Positions 29,128-37,603 of a stretch of 64,000 nucleotides of DNA are shown piece by piece. Under the pieces are notes generated by a model. It saw nothing but the letters and a program-made list of their open reading frames with translations. It searched no databases and was not told the DNA's origin. The DNA comes from Trinickia violacea (GTDB taxonomy: Bacteria; Pseudomonadota; Gammaproteobacteria; Burkholderiales; Burkholderiaceae). Each line of letters opens with the position of its first letter. Position 1 is the stretch's first letter. Location: NCBI RefSeq assembly GCF_005280735.1, contig NZ_CP040077.1:558001-622000 (forward strand), in the 5' to 3' direction. Both the position numbers and the translations under genes were made by a program.

Positions 29128-30087
29128 ATGAGTTGGCAAAGCGCAATAACATGCTGGTTTCTGCGCCGTCAGTTCAGGCCGGAGACGCTGAAGCCGGAGA
29201 TTAGCGTCGAGCGCACGCGCGAGCATTCGGACAAGCGGCTCTGGTCGCCGAAGGTGCCGCGCGGCTGGCGTCTAGTCGAACGATACCGGCCCGGCGACGC
29301 GCCCTTGCGCGGCGAATGGCTCGAGCCGCCGGCAGCCATGCCGGCCGTGGCGCCAACCCGCACCCTCTTATATATCCACGGCGGCGGCTACTACTTCTGC
29401 TCACCCAAGACTCACCGTTCGCTCGTGTTCGCGTTGGCCGCGCGCTGCGGCATCCGGACATTCTCGCTCGACTACCGGCTCGCACCCGAGCAACCGTTTC
29501 CCGCCGCGCTCGACGATGCGCTCGCGGCATACCGTCAGCTGCTGGCCGAAGGCACGTCGGCCGATTCGATCGTGCTGGCGGGCGATTCCGCCGGCGGCGG
29601 CCTCGCCCTGGCCACGCTGGTTGCGCTGCGCGACGCAGGCGATCCGCTGCCGGCCGCCGCGCTGCTGTTTTCGCCGTGGACCGATCTCGCCGCAACGGGC
29701 GCTACGATCGCGACCAACGATGGCCGCGATCCGATGTTCTACGGCGTGGCGATCGAGCGGGCAGCGAAGTTCTATCTCGCCGATACCCCCGCGACCCATC
29801 CGTATGCGTCGCCCCTGTATGCCGACTTTGCGGGCCTGCCGCCGCTATTCATCCAGGCGGGCAGCACTGAAGTGCTGCTCGACGATTCGCGCCGCGTGGC
29901 CGAAAAGGCGCGCGCTGCCGGGGTGCCGGTCGACCTCGAGATCTGGCCGGACATGCCGCACGTCTGGCAGATTTACGCGCCGTTCGTGCCGGAAGCCGGG
30001 AGGGCGCTCGATCGCGCCGCCGCTTTCGTGCGCCGTGCGGCGCGCGGTGAGCCCGTTCACGCGTCGAGCGATACGTCGATGGTCTGA
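29128..30087 (+). CDS. Alpha/beta hydrolase, hormone-sensitive-lipase type esterase
   Basis: A 319-residue cytoplasmic esterase or lipase of family IV. The oxyanion motif HGGGYYF is near residue 85, the nucleophile serine is in GDSAGGG near 153, and the conserved DYRLAPEQPFPAAL lies between. The catalytic Asp is probably that in STEVLLDDSRR, and the His is in PDMPHVWQ. GAGGGAGGG precedes the ATG. Its last 31 bases overlap the end of the convergent EcsC gene. Natural substrate unknown. Confidence 0.9.
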   Translation: MSWQSAITCWFLRRQFRPETLKPEISVERTREHSDKRLWSPKVPRGWRLVERYRPGDAPLRGEWLEPPAAMPAVAPTRTLLYIHGGGYYFCSPKTHRSLVFALAARCGIRTFSLDYRLAPEQPFPAALDDALAAYRQLLAEGTSADSIVLAGDSAGGGLALATLVALRDAGDPLPAAALLFSPWTDLAATGATIATNDGRDPMFYGVAIERAAKFYLADTPATHPYASPLYADFAGLPPLFIQAGSTEVLLDDSRRVAEKARAAGVPVDLEIWPDMPHVWQIYAPFVPEAGRALDRAAAFVRRAARGEPVHASSDTSMV

Positions 30088-30899
30088 TACGCGGCCTTGA
30101 CGGCCTCCTGGCCGTAGCGGTGCTCGAGCCGGCGCACGGTGAAGTGCCCGTGCGCCATTTGCTGAAAGTGGTCGATGAAGACGGTGTTGACCATCGCGCC
30201 GAGCACCGCGCCGATCGCGGGAATCGACTTCGCTGCGACCTGTTCGCTCACCTGCACCGAGAAGCGCGAGGCGATCGCGTTCACGAGCCGCACGAGCGCC
30301 GTCGAGCTGTGCGCCGTGAAGCCTTTTGCCGCAATCTCCGAGCTCGCTTTCGAGACCTGCTGGGCCAGTGCGCCGCGCACGATGAAGTAGCCCAGTTCGG
30401 CGTCTTCGCCGGCGCTGCCTGCCTTCGGCAGGCTGCCCATGGCGAGCACGGCGAGGCACTGCAGCTGCGAATCGATCGCGGTCAAATCCTCGCCTTCGCT
30501 GCGCGCGATGTCGCAGATCGAGCGGAACATCAGCGTGGTCGTGACCGGCAGCTCGACCGGCAGCGCGAGGAACCCGAACGCGCCGCCCGCGGCGCCCGTG
30601 GTCGCGACGGCCAGTTTGTGCAGCAGGTTGCTGGGCTTGTCGAAAGCGCCGGACGACGGCTCGGCCTTGCCAAGCGTGCGCAACGCGATTTGCAGGCATT
30701 TGCGCAGCGCGATCTGGGTGGCGTCCGCGATCTTTTCGTTTGCGACGGCCGGCAGGCTCGAAATGAGCTTTTCGACCGGCGAGCCGACCATCCCGGCGAG
30801 CTTCATCGTCAGCGACGGGCTTTCCAATTGCGTTTTCGCAACGCGCAGCGCCCTCAGGTCGTCGGCGGACAAGGTGGCGGTGAGGGGAATCGGCTCCAT
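30057..30899 (-). CDS. EcsC family protein
   Basis: A 280-residue protein related to EcsC, the third gene of the Bacillus ecs transporter locus, whose molecular role is unclear. It shows family-like blocks around AGMVGSPVEKLISSLP, a glycine-rich hydrophobic stretch (TTGAAGGAFGFLALPVELPV) and the ICDIARSEGED segment; the C-terminal half has IPAIGAVLGAMVNTVFIDHF. The hydrophobic stretches suggest membrane association. The 3' end overlaps the esterase gene by 31 bases in opposite orientation; the 5' end is divergent from the DHA2 exporter. Confidence 0.8.
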   Translation of the reverse strand: MEPIPLTATLSADDLRALRVAKTQLESPSLTMKLAGMVGSPVEKLISSLPAVANEKIADATQIALRKCLQIALRTLGKAEPSSGAFDKPSNLLHKLAVATTGAAGGAFGFLALPVELPVTTTLMFRSICDIARSEGEDLTAIDSQLQCLAVLAMGSLPKAGSAGEDAELGYFIVRGALAQQVSKASSEIAAKGFTAHSSTALVRLVNAIASRFSVQVSEQVAAKSIPAIGAVLGAMVNTVFIDHFQQMAHGHFTVRRLEHRYGQEAVKAAYQTIDVSLDA

Positions 30900-31024
30900 G
30901 AGCGTCCTTTGATCAGACCAAACGAGGCGAGCAGTGTGTACGCGGCTTAGTTGTAAGACAAGAGATTACCCGCCATGCTATGATTTCGCATTCTTTGACT
31001 CGTCAACCGTTGCAGTAGCAAAAA

Positions 31025-32617
31025 ATGGCCGTCCATACCGCAGCCCACCATTCGAGCGGGCAGGTGCTTCCGTTCCGGGAATCGCTCCTCGCGATGCTCG
31101 GCATTTCCTTCGTGACGATGCTCGTCGCGCTCGATCAAACCGTCGTCGGCACCGCGCTGCCGACCATCGTCTCCGAACTCAAGGGTTTCGAGTTGTACGC
31201 GTGGGTCGCGACGTCGTACCTGCTGACGTCCGTGATCACGGTGCCGATCTTCGGTCGGCTCGGCGACTATTACGGGCGCAAGCCGTTCGTGATCGCGTCG
31301 ATCGTGCTCTTTACCGCTGCGTCGGTGCTGTGCGGCGCCGCCAACGACATGCTCTTTCTCGTGCTCGCGCGCGGCCTCCAGGGGATCGGCGGCGGGATGC
31401 TGGTCGGCACGGCGTTCGCGTGCATTCCCGACCTTTTTCCCGATTCCGTCGTGCGCCTGCGCTGGCAGGTGATGATGAGTTCGGCGTTCGGCATCGCGAA
31501 CGCGGTCGGACCCTCGCTCGGCGGTTTCCTCACCCAGTACTACGGGTGGCGATCGGTGTTCTACGTCAACCTGCCGGTCGGCTTGCTCTCGCTTTTCTTT
31601 GTCTGGCGCTATCTGCCCCATTTGCGCCATATCGAGCATCGCGGCAAGATGCGGCTCGATTGGCCAGGCGCGGTCCTGATCGCCGTGGCGCTCGGCTGCC
31701 TGCAGCTTTTCGTCGAGTTGCTGCCGAAGCACGGCGTCACGCCCGGCGTCGCGGCGCTCTTGGCCGTCACGGCCGTTTCGGCCTGGGCGTTGTGGAATTG
31801 GGAGAAGCGTTTCGAGCACGCCATTCTCCCCGTCGACATGTTCCGCAACAAAGCCCTCGCCGCGCTCTTCACGCTCGCGGTGCTCGGCGGATTTTCGATG
31901 TTTTCGCTGCTGTTCTATGCGCCGCTCCTGTTCCAAGGCGGCTTCGGTCTCTCGCCGAAGGACGCGGGCCTCGTCATCACGCCGCTCGTCGTGTTCATCA
32001 CGATCGGCAGCATCGTGAACGGACGCATCGTCACGCGCATCCGCAATCCGAACGCGATGCTGTATGTCGGCTTTGCGCTCCTGGCGTTGTCCTGCCTCGG
32101 CGCGGTGATCGCGACGCACAGCATGCCGCGGCCGCTCCTGATGACGTTCATGGTGCTGGGCGGCGTCGGGCTCGGCTTTGTCATGCCCAACCTCACCGTG
32201 TTCGCGCAACAGACCGCCGGCCGCGAGCACCTCGGCATCGCGACGGCGCTATTACAATCGCTGCGCATGATCGGCGGGATGATCGGCACCGCGTTGACCG
32301 GCACGCTCGTCACGCACATGTACGCAAGCGGCGTGCGCAATGCGCTTTCCGCGGACGGCGCCGAGCATTGGTTCAGCCAGATGGGCGACCCGCAGATTCT
32401 CATCAATCGCGACGAGCAAGGCACGCTGCTCGGCCAGCTCGCGCAGGCGGGGCACAATGGCGCCGCGCTGCTCGAAGCGGCGCGCGAATCGCTGGTCGGC
32501 GCCATTCACGTGGGTCTGGCGGTGGCGGCGGTCGTGGCCGTCGTGTCGGTGTGGCAGTCGCGGCGCGTGCCGCATGTGAAGATTCGGCGCGTCGAGCCGG
32601 TCGTGCACGCCGACTAA
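31025..32617 (+). CDS. DHA2-family multidrug efflux MFS transporter
   Basis: A 530-residue inner-membrane exporter of the EmrB/QacA type with about fourteen predicted helices. It shows the family start LDQTVVGTALPTI, motif A GRLGDYYGRKPFV, and motif C-like AFGIANAVGPSLGGFL. The C-terminal 60 residues include a long loop before the last helix. No clear ribosome site precedes the ATG at 31025 (only an A run). A MarR regulator follows after 29 bases, as is common for regulated drug exporters. No EmrA-like adaptor gene is nearby. Confidence 0.9.
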   Translation: MAVHTAAHHSSGQVLPFRESLLAMLGISFVTMLVALDQTVVGTALPTIVSELKGFELYAWVATSYLLTSVITVPIFGRLGDYYGRKPFVIASIVLFTAASVLCGAANDMLFLVLARGLQGIGGGMLVGTAFACIPDLFPDSVVRLRWQVMMSSAFGIANAVGPSLGGFLTQYYGWRSVFYVNLPVGLLSLFFVWRYLPHLRHIEHRGKMRLDWPGAVLIAVALGCLQLFVELLPKHGVTPGVAALLAVTAVSAWALWNWEKRFEHAILPVDMFRNKALAALFTLAVLGGFSMFSLLFYAPLLFQGGFGLSPKDAGLVITPLVVFITIGSIVNGRIVTRIRNPNAMLYVGFALLALSCLGAVIATHSMPRPLLMTFMVLGGVGLGFVMPNLTVFAQQTAGREHLGIATALLQSLRMIGGMIGTALTGTLVTHMYASGVRNALSADGAEHWFSQMGDPQILINRDEQGTLLGQLAQAGHNGAALLEAARESLVGAIHVGLAVAAVVAVVSVWQSRRVPHVKIRRVEPVVHAD

Positions 32618-32646
32618 CGTTACACATCAGGGTTTCGGGTTACAGC

Positions 32647-33105
32647 ATGGAAGAGCAGGATCGCGTCGCCATCGTTCAGCAGTTCGGCCGGACTTACCGG
32701 GTTTTCATGTCGGCGTTCGAGGCGCATGTCGGGCACCCGTTGCCGCGCTGGCGCATTCTGCGCGAGCTGCACGATCAGAAGGGCGAGTCGTCGCAAAAGC
32801 GGCTGGTGGAGCGCTTGCGTGTCGACCCGGGTGCGCTCACGCGGCAATTGAAGTCGCTCGAAGCGCTCGGCTGGATCGCGCGCAGCACCGATGTGCGCGA
32901 CAACCGCATCACCAACGTGAGGCTCACCGAAGCAGGACGCGAAGCGATCGAGGCGAGCTTGCCGCGGCGCAATGCGTTCCTGCACGATACGATGTCGGCG
33001 CTGCCGGACGATGTGCTGTCCGCGCTCGGCAGCGCGTTGAGGATGCTCGAGATTCGGATCGGCGAGGTGGGTGCGCCGATGCCCGAGGAGATTGTCGAGC
33101 GCTGA
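32647..33105 (+). CDS. MarR-family transcriptional regulator
   Basis: A 152-residue winged-helix repressor-type protein. The DNA-binding region spans about residues 50-105 (SSQKRLVERLRVDPGALTRQ, then LEALGWIARSTDVRDNRI, the wing DxRD motif). The frame is open far upstream through the exporter gene, but the ATG at 32647 gives the normal MarR length. Position just downstream of the exporter suggests it controls that promoter in response to an effector. It is followed by a palindromic hairpin before the convergent deaminase gene. Confidence 0.9.
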   Translation: MEEQDRVAIVQQFGRTYRVFMSAFEAHVGHPLPRWRILRELHDQKGESSQKRLVERLRVDPGALTRQLKSLEALGWIARSTDVRDNRITNVRLTEAGREAIEASLPRRNAFLHDTMSALPDDVLSALGSALRMLEIRIGEVGAPMPEEIVER

Positions 33106-33142
33106 GCGTGCCGCGACCTGTTTAGCCCACCCGATGTGATGA

Positions 33143-33178
33143 CGGGATTCGCGCGCCGCTTGCAGCGCACGAATCCCG
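33143..33178. terminator. Hairpin between convergent marR and deaminase genes
   Basis: CGGGATTCG (33143-33151) and CGAATCCCG (33170-33178) are perfect complements and sit between two convergent stop codons. There is no long T run, so termination strength is uncertain. Confidence 0.5.
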
Positions 33179-33185
33179 ATTTCGC

Positions 33186-34466
33186 TTAAAAGAACGTCTC
33201 GATCACTTCTGTCACGCGATACTGCGGATCGACGACGAGCACCTGCCGCCACTTGTCGAACGTGAGGCACGGATGCGAGATATCGAACGCGATCATGTCG
33301 CCCACTTTGAGATCGGCGCCAGGCGGAATCCGCAGATAGGCGTGCTGATCCATCATGCCAAACACTTCCCAGCCCTCGTCGGCGCCGATATTGCGCGGCT
33401 CGCTCGTGCCGGGGCGATAGTGGCGCGCGGGCTCCGGAAGGCCCGCATCGAACGCCGAGTCGCGCTTGCCCATGCCGATGATCGCGCGGTCCGGCTCGGG
33501 AATCGACTGCACGTACGCCCATAGCTGCAGCGCAGGCAACAGCCCTTCGCCCATTTTCCTGGCGATCGGGTTGCGCGCGAAAATGTCGGTCTGCGCCTTC
33601 TTGTAGATGCCGACGTCGTGCGTCAGATAGCAGCCCGGCCGCAGCACGACTTCGATCTCGCCCGCCGCCGACGCCTGGGCGAACTCCTCCGCCACCACGT
33701 CGTACCACGCGGACCCCGCACCCGACAGAATCGCCGGCGTGCGCGCGAAGCGGCCGGCTTTAAATAGCTCGCGCGTCGTCGCGACCGCGCCGCGCAGGAA
33801 CTCGCGCACTTCCGGCTCTTCCTTCAACACCCCTTCGTAAAGCTCGATACCCGCGAGCTCGAGCGCGCGCGGATAGCGTGCGATCGCGGCGAGGACGGCG
33901 TCGCGTTGCGCGGCGTCACGCACGCCGGTGCGCCCGCCGGGCACCCCGAGTTCGATCAACACTTGCAGCGTCTTTCCGACCGAGCCGAAAAATTCGCCGA
34001 GTTGCTCGACGCCTTCAGCCGAATCGACGAGACAGAAGAATTCGAAATCCGGATCGGTGAGTAGCTCGGCGATCATCACCATGTTGTGCCTGCCGACGAG
34101 CTGGTTCGCCATCAGCACGCGCTGCACGCCGCCGAGATACGCCGCGCGCACCTGATGCGCGGTGGCGAGCGTGATGCCCCAGGCGCCGGTCTCGATCTGC
34201 CGGCGAAAGAGCTGCGGCGCCATCGTCGTCTTGCCGTGCGGGGCGAGCTTGACGCCGTATTCGGCGACGAACGCCTGCATCCATTTCAGGTTGTGCTCGA
34301 TCCGGTCCGCGTACAGCACCGCTGCCGGCAGACTGACATCCTCGTTCAGCAGATTCCACTCGAGGCGCGCCGCTTCGTCGAGCTGGACGCTCGCGCTCGG
34401 CAACATGCCGAGTCCCTTGCTGTAGGGATCGATCGTCGCGGTCTGATAGTTTGTAACTTTCAGCAT
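33186..34466 (-). CDS. PLP-dependent amino-acid deaminase, D-serine dehydratase (DSD1)-like
   Basis: A 426-residue fold-type III PLP enzyme that probably deaminates D-amino acids to keto acids. The alanine-racemase-like barrel carries the PLP lysine in LAPHGKTTMAPQ (about residue 78), a phosphate-binding glycine stretch in ILSGAGSAWYD, and PGCYLTHDVGIYKK. Near the C-terminus, SHPCLTF supplies a His-x-Cys pair like the zinc ligands of eukaryotic D-serine dehydratase. It is divergent from an RpiR regulator, with D-aminoacylase and RidA beyond, which supports a D-amino-acid role. Exact substrate unproven. Confidence 0.82.
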   Translation of the reverse strand: MLKVTNYQTATIDPYSKGLGMLPSASVQLDEAARLEWNLLNEDVSLPAAVLYADRIEHNLKWMQAFVAEYGVKLAPHGKTTMAPQLFRRQIETGAWGITLATAHQVRAAYLGGVQRVLMANQLVGRHNMVMIAELLTDPDFEFFCLVDSAEGVEQLGEFFGSVGKTLQVLIELGVPGGRTGVRDAAQRDAVLAAIARYPRALELAGIELYEGVLKEEPEVREFLRGAVATTRELFKAGRFARTPAILSGAGSAWYDVVAEEFAQASAAGEIEVVLRPGCYLTHDVGIYKKAQTDIFARNPIARKMGEGLLPALQLWAYVQSIPEPDRAIIGMGKRDSAFDAGLPEPARHYRPGTSEPRNIGADEGWEVFGMMDQHAYLRIPPGADLKVGDMIAFDISHPCLTFDKWRQVLVVDPQYRVTEVIETFF

Positions 34467-34513
34467 CTCTGCCTCATCGTTCGGTTAAATAGAATCGAAA
34501 GTTGACTTTGCCA

Positions 34514-34557
34514 TGGTACAGAAAGTACGATCGGTGCGGAAATGTTATTTAGTACCA
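34514..34557. promoter_or_regulatory. Candidate RpiR operator between divergent genes
   Basis: TGGTAC (34514-34519) and GTACCA (34552-34557) form an inverted pair. The first continues as GGTACAGAAAGTAC, itself an imperfect dyad; the second is preceded by TTTA, echoing the AAA. Placement between the deaminase and the RpiR gene makes an operator likely, though no consensus supports it. Confidence 0.35.
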
Positions 34558-34599
34558 AGGCGCCTCTGCAGGGCGGCCTGGTGCAATGCGCGTGAACGG

Positions 34600-35493
34600 A
34601 TGAACACGACCAGCGAACCGCTTTCCTTCGATATCGTCGCACGCATCGCCGAATGCGCGCCCGAGCTGCGCTCGGCGGAGCGCAAGGTCGCGGCGCTGAT
34701 CCTCGACGACCTGACCGGCGCGTCGCGCGCCAGCATCGGCTCGCTCGCGAAAGACGCCGAAGTCAGCGTCGCTACGGTCACGCGCTTCGCGAAAGCCGTG
34801 GGCTGCCGCGACGTGCGCGAGCTGAAGCTGCGTCTCGCGCAGGCCGCCGCGGTCGGGCAGCGTTTTCTCAAAGCCGATGCGGGCGGCGACGATACTCCCG
34901 AGCCGCTCGCCACGCGCGTGTTCGACGACGTGCAGACCGCGCTCGCTCACAACCATCAACTGCTGCGCCAGGCGCCGATCGCCGAGGCCGCCGCCACGCT
35001 GCGTGCCGCGAAGATGATCTACGTATTCGGCATGGGCGGCGGCTCGACCGCGCTCGCCGACGAGATGCGTTTTCGGCTCGTGCGGCTCGGGCGTCCGGTC
35101 GCGACCTATCAGGACGGCCTGCTGCAGCGCATGGTAGCGAGCACTTTGTCACGCGATTGTGTCGTGATTGCGTTGTCGGCGACCGGACGCGTGCCCGAGA
35201 TGGTCGAAAGCTGCCGGATCGCGCAGCGCTACGGCGCGACGCTCGTTGCGATCACCGCGCCCGCTTCGCCGCTCGCCAAGCTCGCCGACTGGCTGATCCC
35301 GATCGTCGCGTTCGAAACCGATTTCATCTACAAGCCGTCGTCGTCGCGCTACGCGATGATGATGGCGCTCGACGTGCTCGTCACCGAGCTCGCGCTCGCG
35401 CAAGGCGACGAGAGCCGCGAACTGCTGCGCCGCATGAAGCACGCGCTCGACGCGCATCGCGGCGGCGGCGAACGCCAACCGCTAGGAGACTGA
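34600..35493 (+). CDS. MurR/RpiR-family transcriptional regulator
   Basis: A 297-residue regulator with an N-terminal HTH_6 domain (about 5-82; SIGSLAKDAEVSVATVTRFA is the helix-turn-helix) and a C-terminal SIS domain (about 130-270; MIYVFGMGGGSTALADEMRF and VIALSATGRVPEMVE) that normally senses a phosphosugar. In the D-amino-acid loci where such regulators occur, the ligand may differ. The ATG at 34600 was preferred to one 29 codons upstream. It ends three bases before the D-aminoacylase start, so the two are co-transcribed. Confidence 0.92.
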   Translation: MNTTSEPLSFDIVARIAECAPELRSAERKVAALILDDLTGASRASIGSLAKDAEVSVATVTRFAKAVGCRDVRELKLRLAQAAAVGQRFLKADAGGDDTPEPLATRVFDDVQTALAHNHQLLRQAPIAEAAATLRAAKMIYVFGMGGGSTALADEMRFRLVRLGRPVATYQDGLLQRMVASTLSRDCVVIALSATGRVPEMVESCRIAQRYGATLVAITAPASPLAKLADWLIPIVAFETDFIYKPSSSRYAMMMALDVLVTELALAQGDESRELLRRMKHALDAHRGGGERQPLGD

Positions 35494-35496
35494 CTC

Positions 35497-36978
35497 ATGC
35501 ACTCGCATCCCGAAGCTGCCGATACGCTGATCGTCGACGTGCAACTCTACGACGGCACGGGTGCGCCGCCCGTCGAGCGCGACATCGCGTTGCGCAACGG
35601 CAAGATCGCGGCGATCGGCAATCTGTCGAACTGGCTCGCGGAAGAAGTGATCGAGGCGAACGGGCAGGCGCTCGCACCTGGTTTCATCGACGTGCACACG
35701 CACGACGACACCCACGTGGTCCGCGCGCCGCAGATGCTGCCGAAGCTCTCGCAAGGGGTGACGACGGTGATCGTCGGCAACTGCGGGATCAGCGCATCGC
35801 CGGTCACGTTGAAGGGCGATCCGCCCGACCCGATGAACCTGCTCGGCGAGCGCGACGCGTTTCGTTATCCGACGTTCGCCGCTTATGTGGAAGCGGTGAA
35901 TGCGGCACAGCCGGCGGTCAACGTGGCGGCGCTCATCGGCCACACGGCGCTGCGCAACAATCAGATGGACCGGCTGGACCGGGCGGCGAGCGCGAGCGAA
36001 ATCCAGGCGATGTGCGCGCAGCTCGAAGAAGCATTGAAGCATGGCGCGCTCGGCCTCAGCTCGGGGCTTGCGTACGGATCGGCGTTCGCCGCGCCGGCCG
36101 AAGAAGTGATGGCGCTCGCCGAGCCGCTTGCCGCGGCCGGCGCGCTCTACACGACGCACATGCGCACCGAGTTCGACGCGATCCTCGATGCGATGGACGA
36201 GGCGTACCGCATCGGGCGGCATGCGCGCGTGCCGGTCGTGATCTCGCATCTGAAATGCGCGGGGCCGTCGAACTGGGGGCGCAGCACCGAAGTGCTTGCC
36301 TCGCTCGAAGGCGCGCGGCGCATGCAGCCGGTCGGCTGCGACTGCTATCCGTACAACCGCAGCTCGTCGACGCTCGATTTGAAGCAGGTGACGGGCGATA
36401 TCGACATCACGATCACCTGGTCGACGCCGCATCCCGAGATGGCGGGCAAGCTCGTGAAGGAGATCGCCGCGGAATGGGGCGTGTCGCAACAGGAAGCGGC
36501 GGCGCGCCTGAAGCCGGCGGGCGCGGTCTATCACAACATGTCGGAAGAGGACGTGCGGCGCATCCTGTCGCATCCCGCGACGATGGTCGGCTCCGACGGC
36601 TTGCCGAACGATCCGCTGCCGCACCCGCGTCTGTGGGGCGCGTTTCCGCGCGTGCTCGGCCACTATGCGCGCGACGCGCAGCTGATTCCCCTCGAGGAGG
36701 CGGTGCGCAAGATGACGGGGCTCTCGGCGCGGCGCTTCGGGCTCGCGCAGCGCGGCGAGATCCACATCGGCTATCACGCCGACCTCGTGCTATTCGATCC
36801 GGCCCGTGTGCGCGATGCCGCGACGTTCGACAACCCGCAGCAGCCGGCGGACGGCATCGAAGCCGTGTGGGTGAACGGCGTGCTGTCGTACCGCAGCGGG
36901 CAGGCGACCGGCGAGCGCGCAGGCCGCTTCGTCGCGCGCGGCGCGCGGTCGTTGGGCGATGCGCACGGAGCGTTCTGA
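35497..36978 (+). CDS. N-acyl-D-amino-acid deacylase (D-aminoacylase)
   Basis: A 493-residue zinc amidohydrolase releasing D-amino acids from N-acyl forms. Metal and catalytic residues expected from Alcaligenes D-aminoacylase are present: HTHDD after GFIDV, Cys in TVIVGNCGIS, His in YTTHMRTEF, His in VVISHLKCAG, and the catalytic Asp in MVGSDGLP. AGGAGAC precedes the ATG at 35497. It lies between the RpiR regulator and ridA in one run, where its product can feed the divergent deaminase. Confidence 0.93.
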   Translation: MHSHPEAADTLIVDVQLYDGTGAPPVERDIALRNGKIAAIGNLSNWLAEEVIEANGQALAPGFIDVHTHDDTHVVRAPQMLPKLSQGVTTVIVGNCGISASPVTLKGDPPDPMNLLGERDAFRYPTFAAYVEAVNAAQPAVNVAALIGHTALRNNQMDRLDRAASASEIQAMCAQLEEALKHGALGLSSGLAYGSAFAAPAEEVMALAEPLAAAGALYTTHMRTEFDAILDAMDEAYRIGRHARVPVVISHLKCAGPSNWGRSTEVLASLEGARRMQPVGCDCYPYNRSSSTLDLKQVTGDIDITITWSTPHPEMAGKLVKEIAAEWGVSQQEAAARLKPAGAVYHNMSEEDVRRILSHPATMVGSDGLPNDPLPHPRLWGAFPRVLGHYARDAQLIPLEEAVRKMTGLSARRFGLAQRGEIHIGYHADLVLFDPARVRDAATFDNPQQPADGIEAVWVNGVLSYRSGQATGERAGRFVARGARSLGDAHGAF

Positions 36979-37080
36979 GGGACACGCCGCGCTGGCGAAA
37001 TGGATCAACTGTGAAGGCGCCGCCGCTCGGCATGGCATGGGACGATGCGCGCCTAAACCCACCAAAAGGAGTGAAGGACG

Positions 37081-37473
37081 ATGAAGCGATATGGAGTTGG
37101 CGATGCCAAGGGCACTGGCGGTCAGGTGATGCCGTTCGCGCGCGCGGTCGAGGCGGACGGCTGGCTGTACGTGTCGGGCCAGACGCCGATGGTCAACGGC
37201 GAAGTGGTCGAGGGCGGCATCGTCACGCAGTCGAAGCAGGCGATCGAAAACGTGATGGCGATCCTCAAGGAAGCCGGCTACGGCCCGGAGCACGTCGTGC
37301 GCTGCGGCGTGTGGCTCGACGACGCGCGCGATTTCGCGTCGTTCAACAAGGTGTTCCTGTCTTACTTCGGCGCGAATCCGCCGGCCCGCGCATGCGTGCA
37401 GTCGAGGATGGTGATCGACTGCAAGGTCGAGGTGGATTGCATCGCGTATAAGGCGCCGGCGGGGAAGGCTTAG
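37081..37473 (+). CDS. RidA family enamine/imine deaminase
   Basis: A 130-residue member of the YjgF/YER057c/UK114 family. RidA hydrolyses reactive enamines and imines released by PLP-dependent deaminases. Conserved pieces are YVSGQTPMVNGEVVEGG, NVMAILKEAGYGPEHVVR, and PPARACVQS with the substrate-binding Arg. AAAGGAG precedes the ATG by nine bases. Its location with a PLP deaminase and a D-aminoacylase makes detoxification of their intermediates the obvious role. A strong terminator follows 32 bases later. Confidence 0.92.
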   Translation: MKRYGVGDAKGTGGQVMPFARAVEADGWLYVSGQTPMVNGEVVEGGIVTQSKQAIENVMAILKEAGYGPEHVVRCGVWLDDARDFASFNKVFLSYFGANPPARACVQSRMVIDCKVEVDCIAYKAPAGKA

Positions 37474-37505
37474 TACGCTGCGCGGCATTGCTTGCGCAAT
37501 AAAGC

Positions 37506-37537
37506 AAGAGAGCGGCTCATTGGCCGCTCTCTTTGTT
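37506..37537 (+). terminator. Rho-independent terminator of the D-amino-acid operon
   Basis: AAGAGAGCGGC and GCCGCTCTCTT form a perfect 11-base stem with loop TCATTG, followed by TTGTTTG. Confidence 0.85.
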
Positions 37538-37549
37538 TGTGTCGACCCG

Positions 37550-37588
37550 AGTTAGCGCTTTAGCGGTTACTCCAAGCCCTCAGCGGTC
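37550..37588. repeat. Burkholderia-type palindromic repeat, single copy
   Basis: The core AGTTAGCGCT, TT, AGCGGTTACT is an imperfect hairpin. It continues into ACTCCAAGCCCTCAGCGGTC, which is the exact reverse complement of 61774-61793. The same core architecture recurs three times at 61.8 kb, so this is a dispersed intergenic repeat of REP type. Confidence 0.7.
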
Positions 37589-37603
37589 GACGCGGGTTCG
37601 CGC

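Noticed and set aside
30934..33105. A 723-codon open frame joining the DHA2 exporter region to MarR
   Set aside because: Only its last 152 codons are real (MarR). The upstream part is the out-of-frame exporter gene, so this is not a fusion.
34653..37451. A 932-codon plus-strand open frame over the RpiR and D-aminoacylase genes
   Set aside because: It runs out of frame through two well-supported genes and their junction; composition is Arg/Ala shadow.
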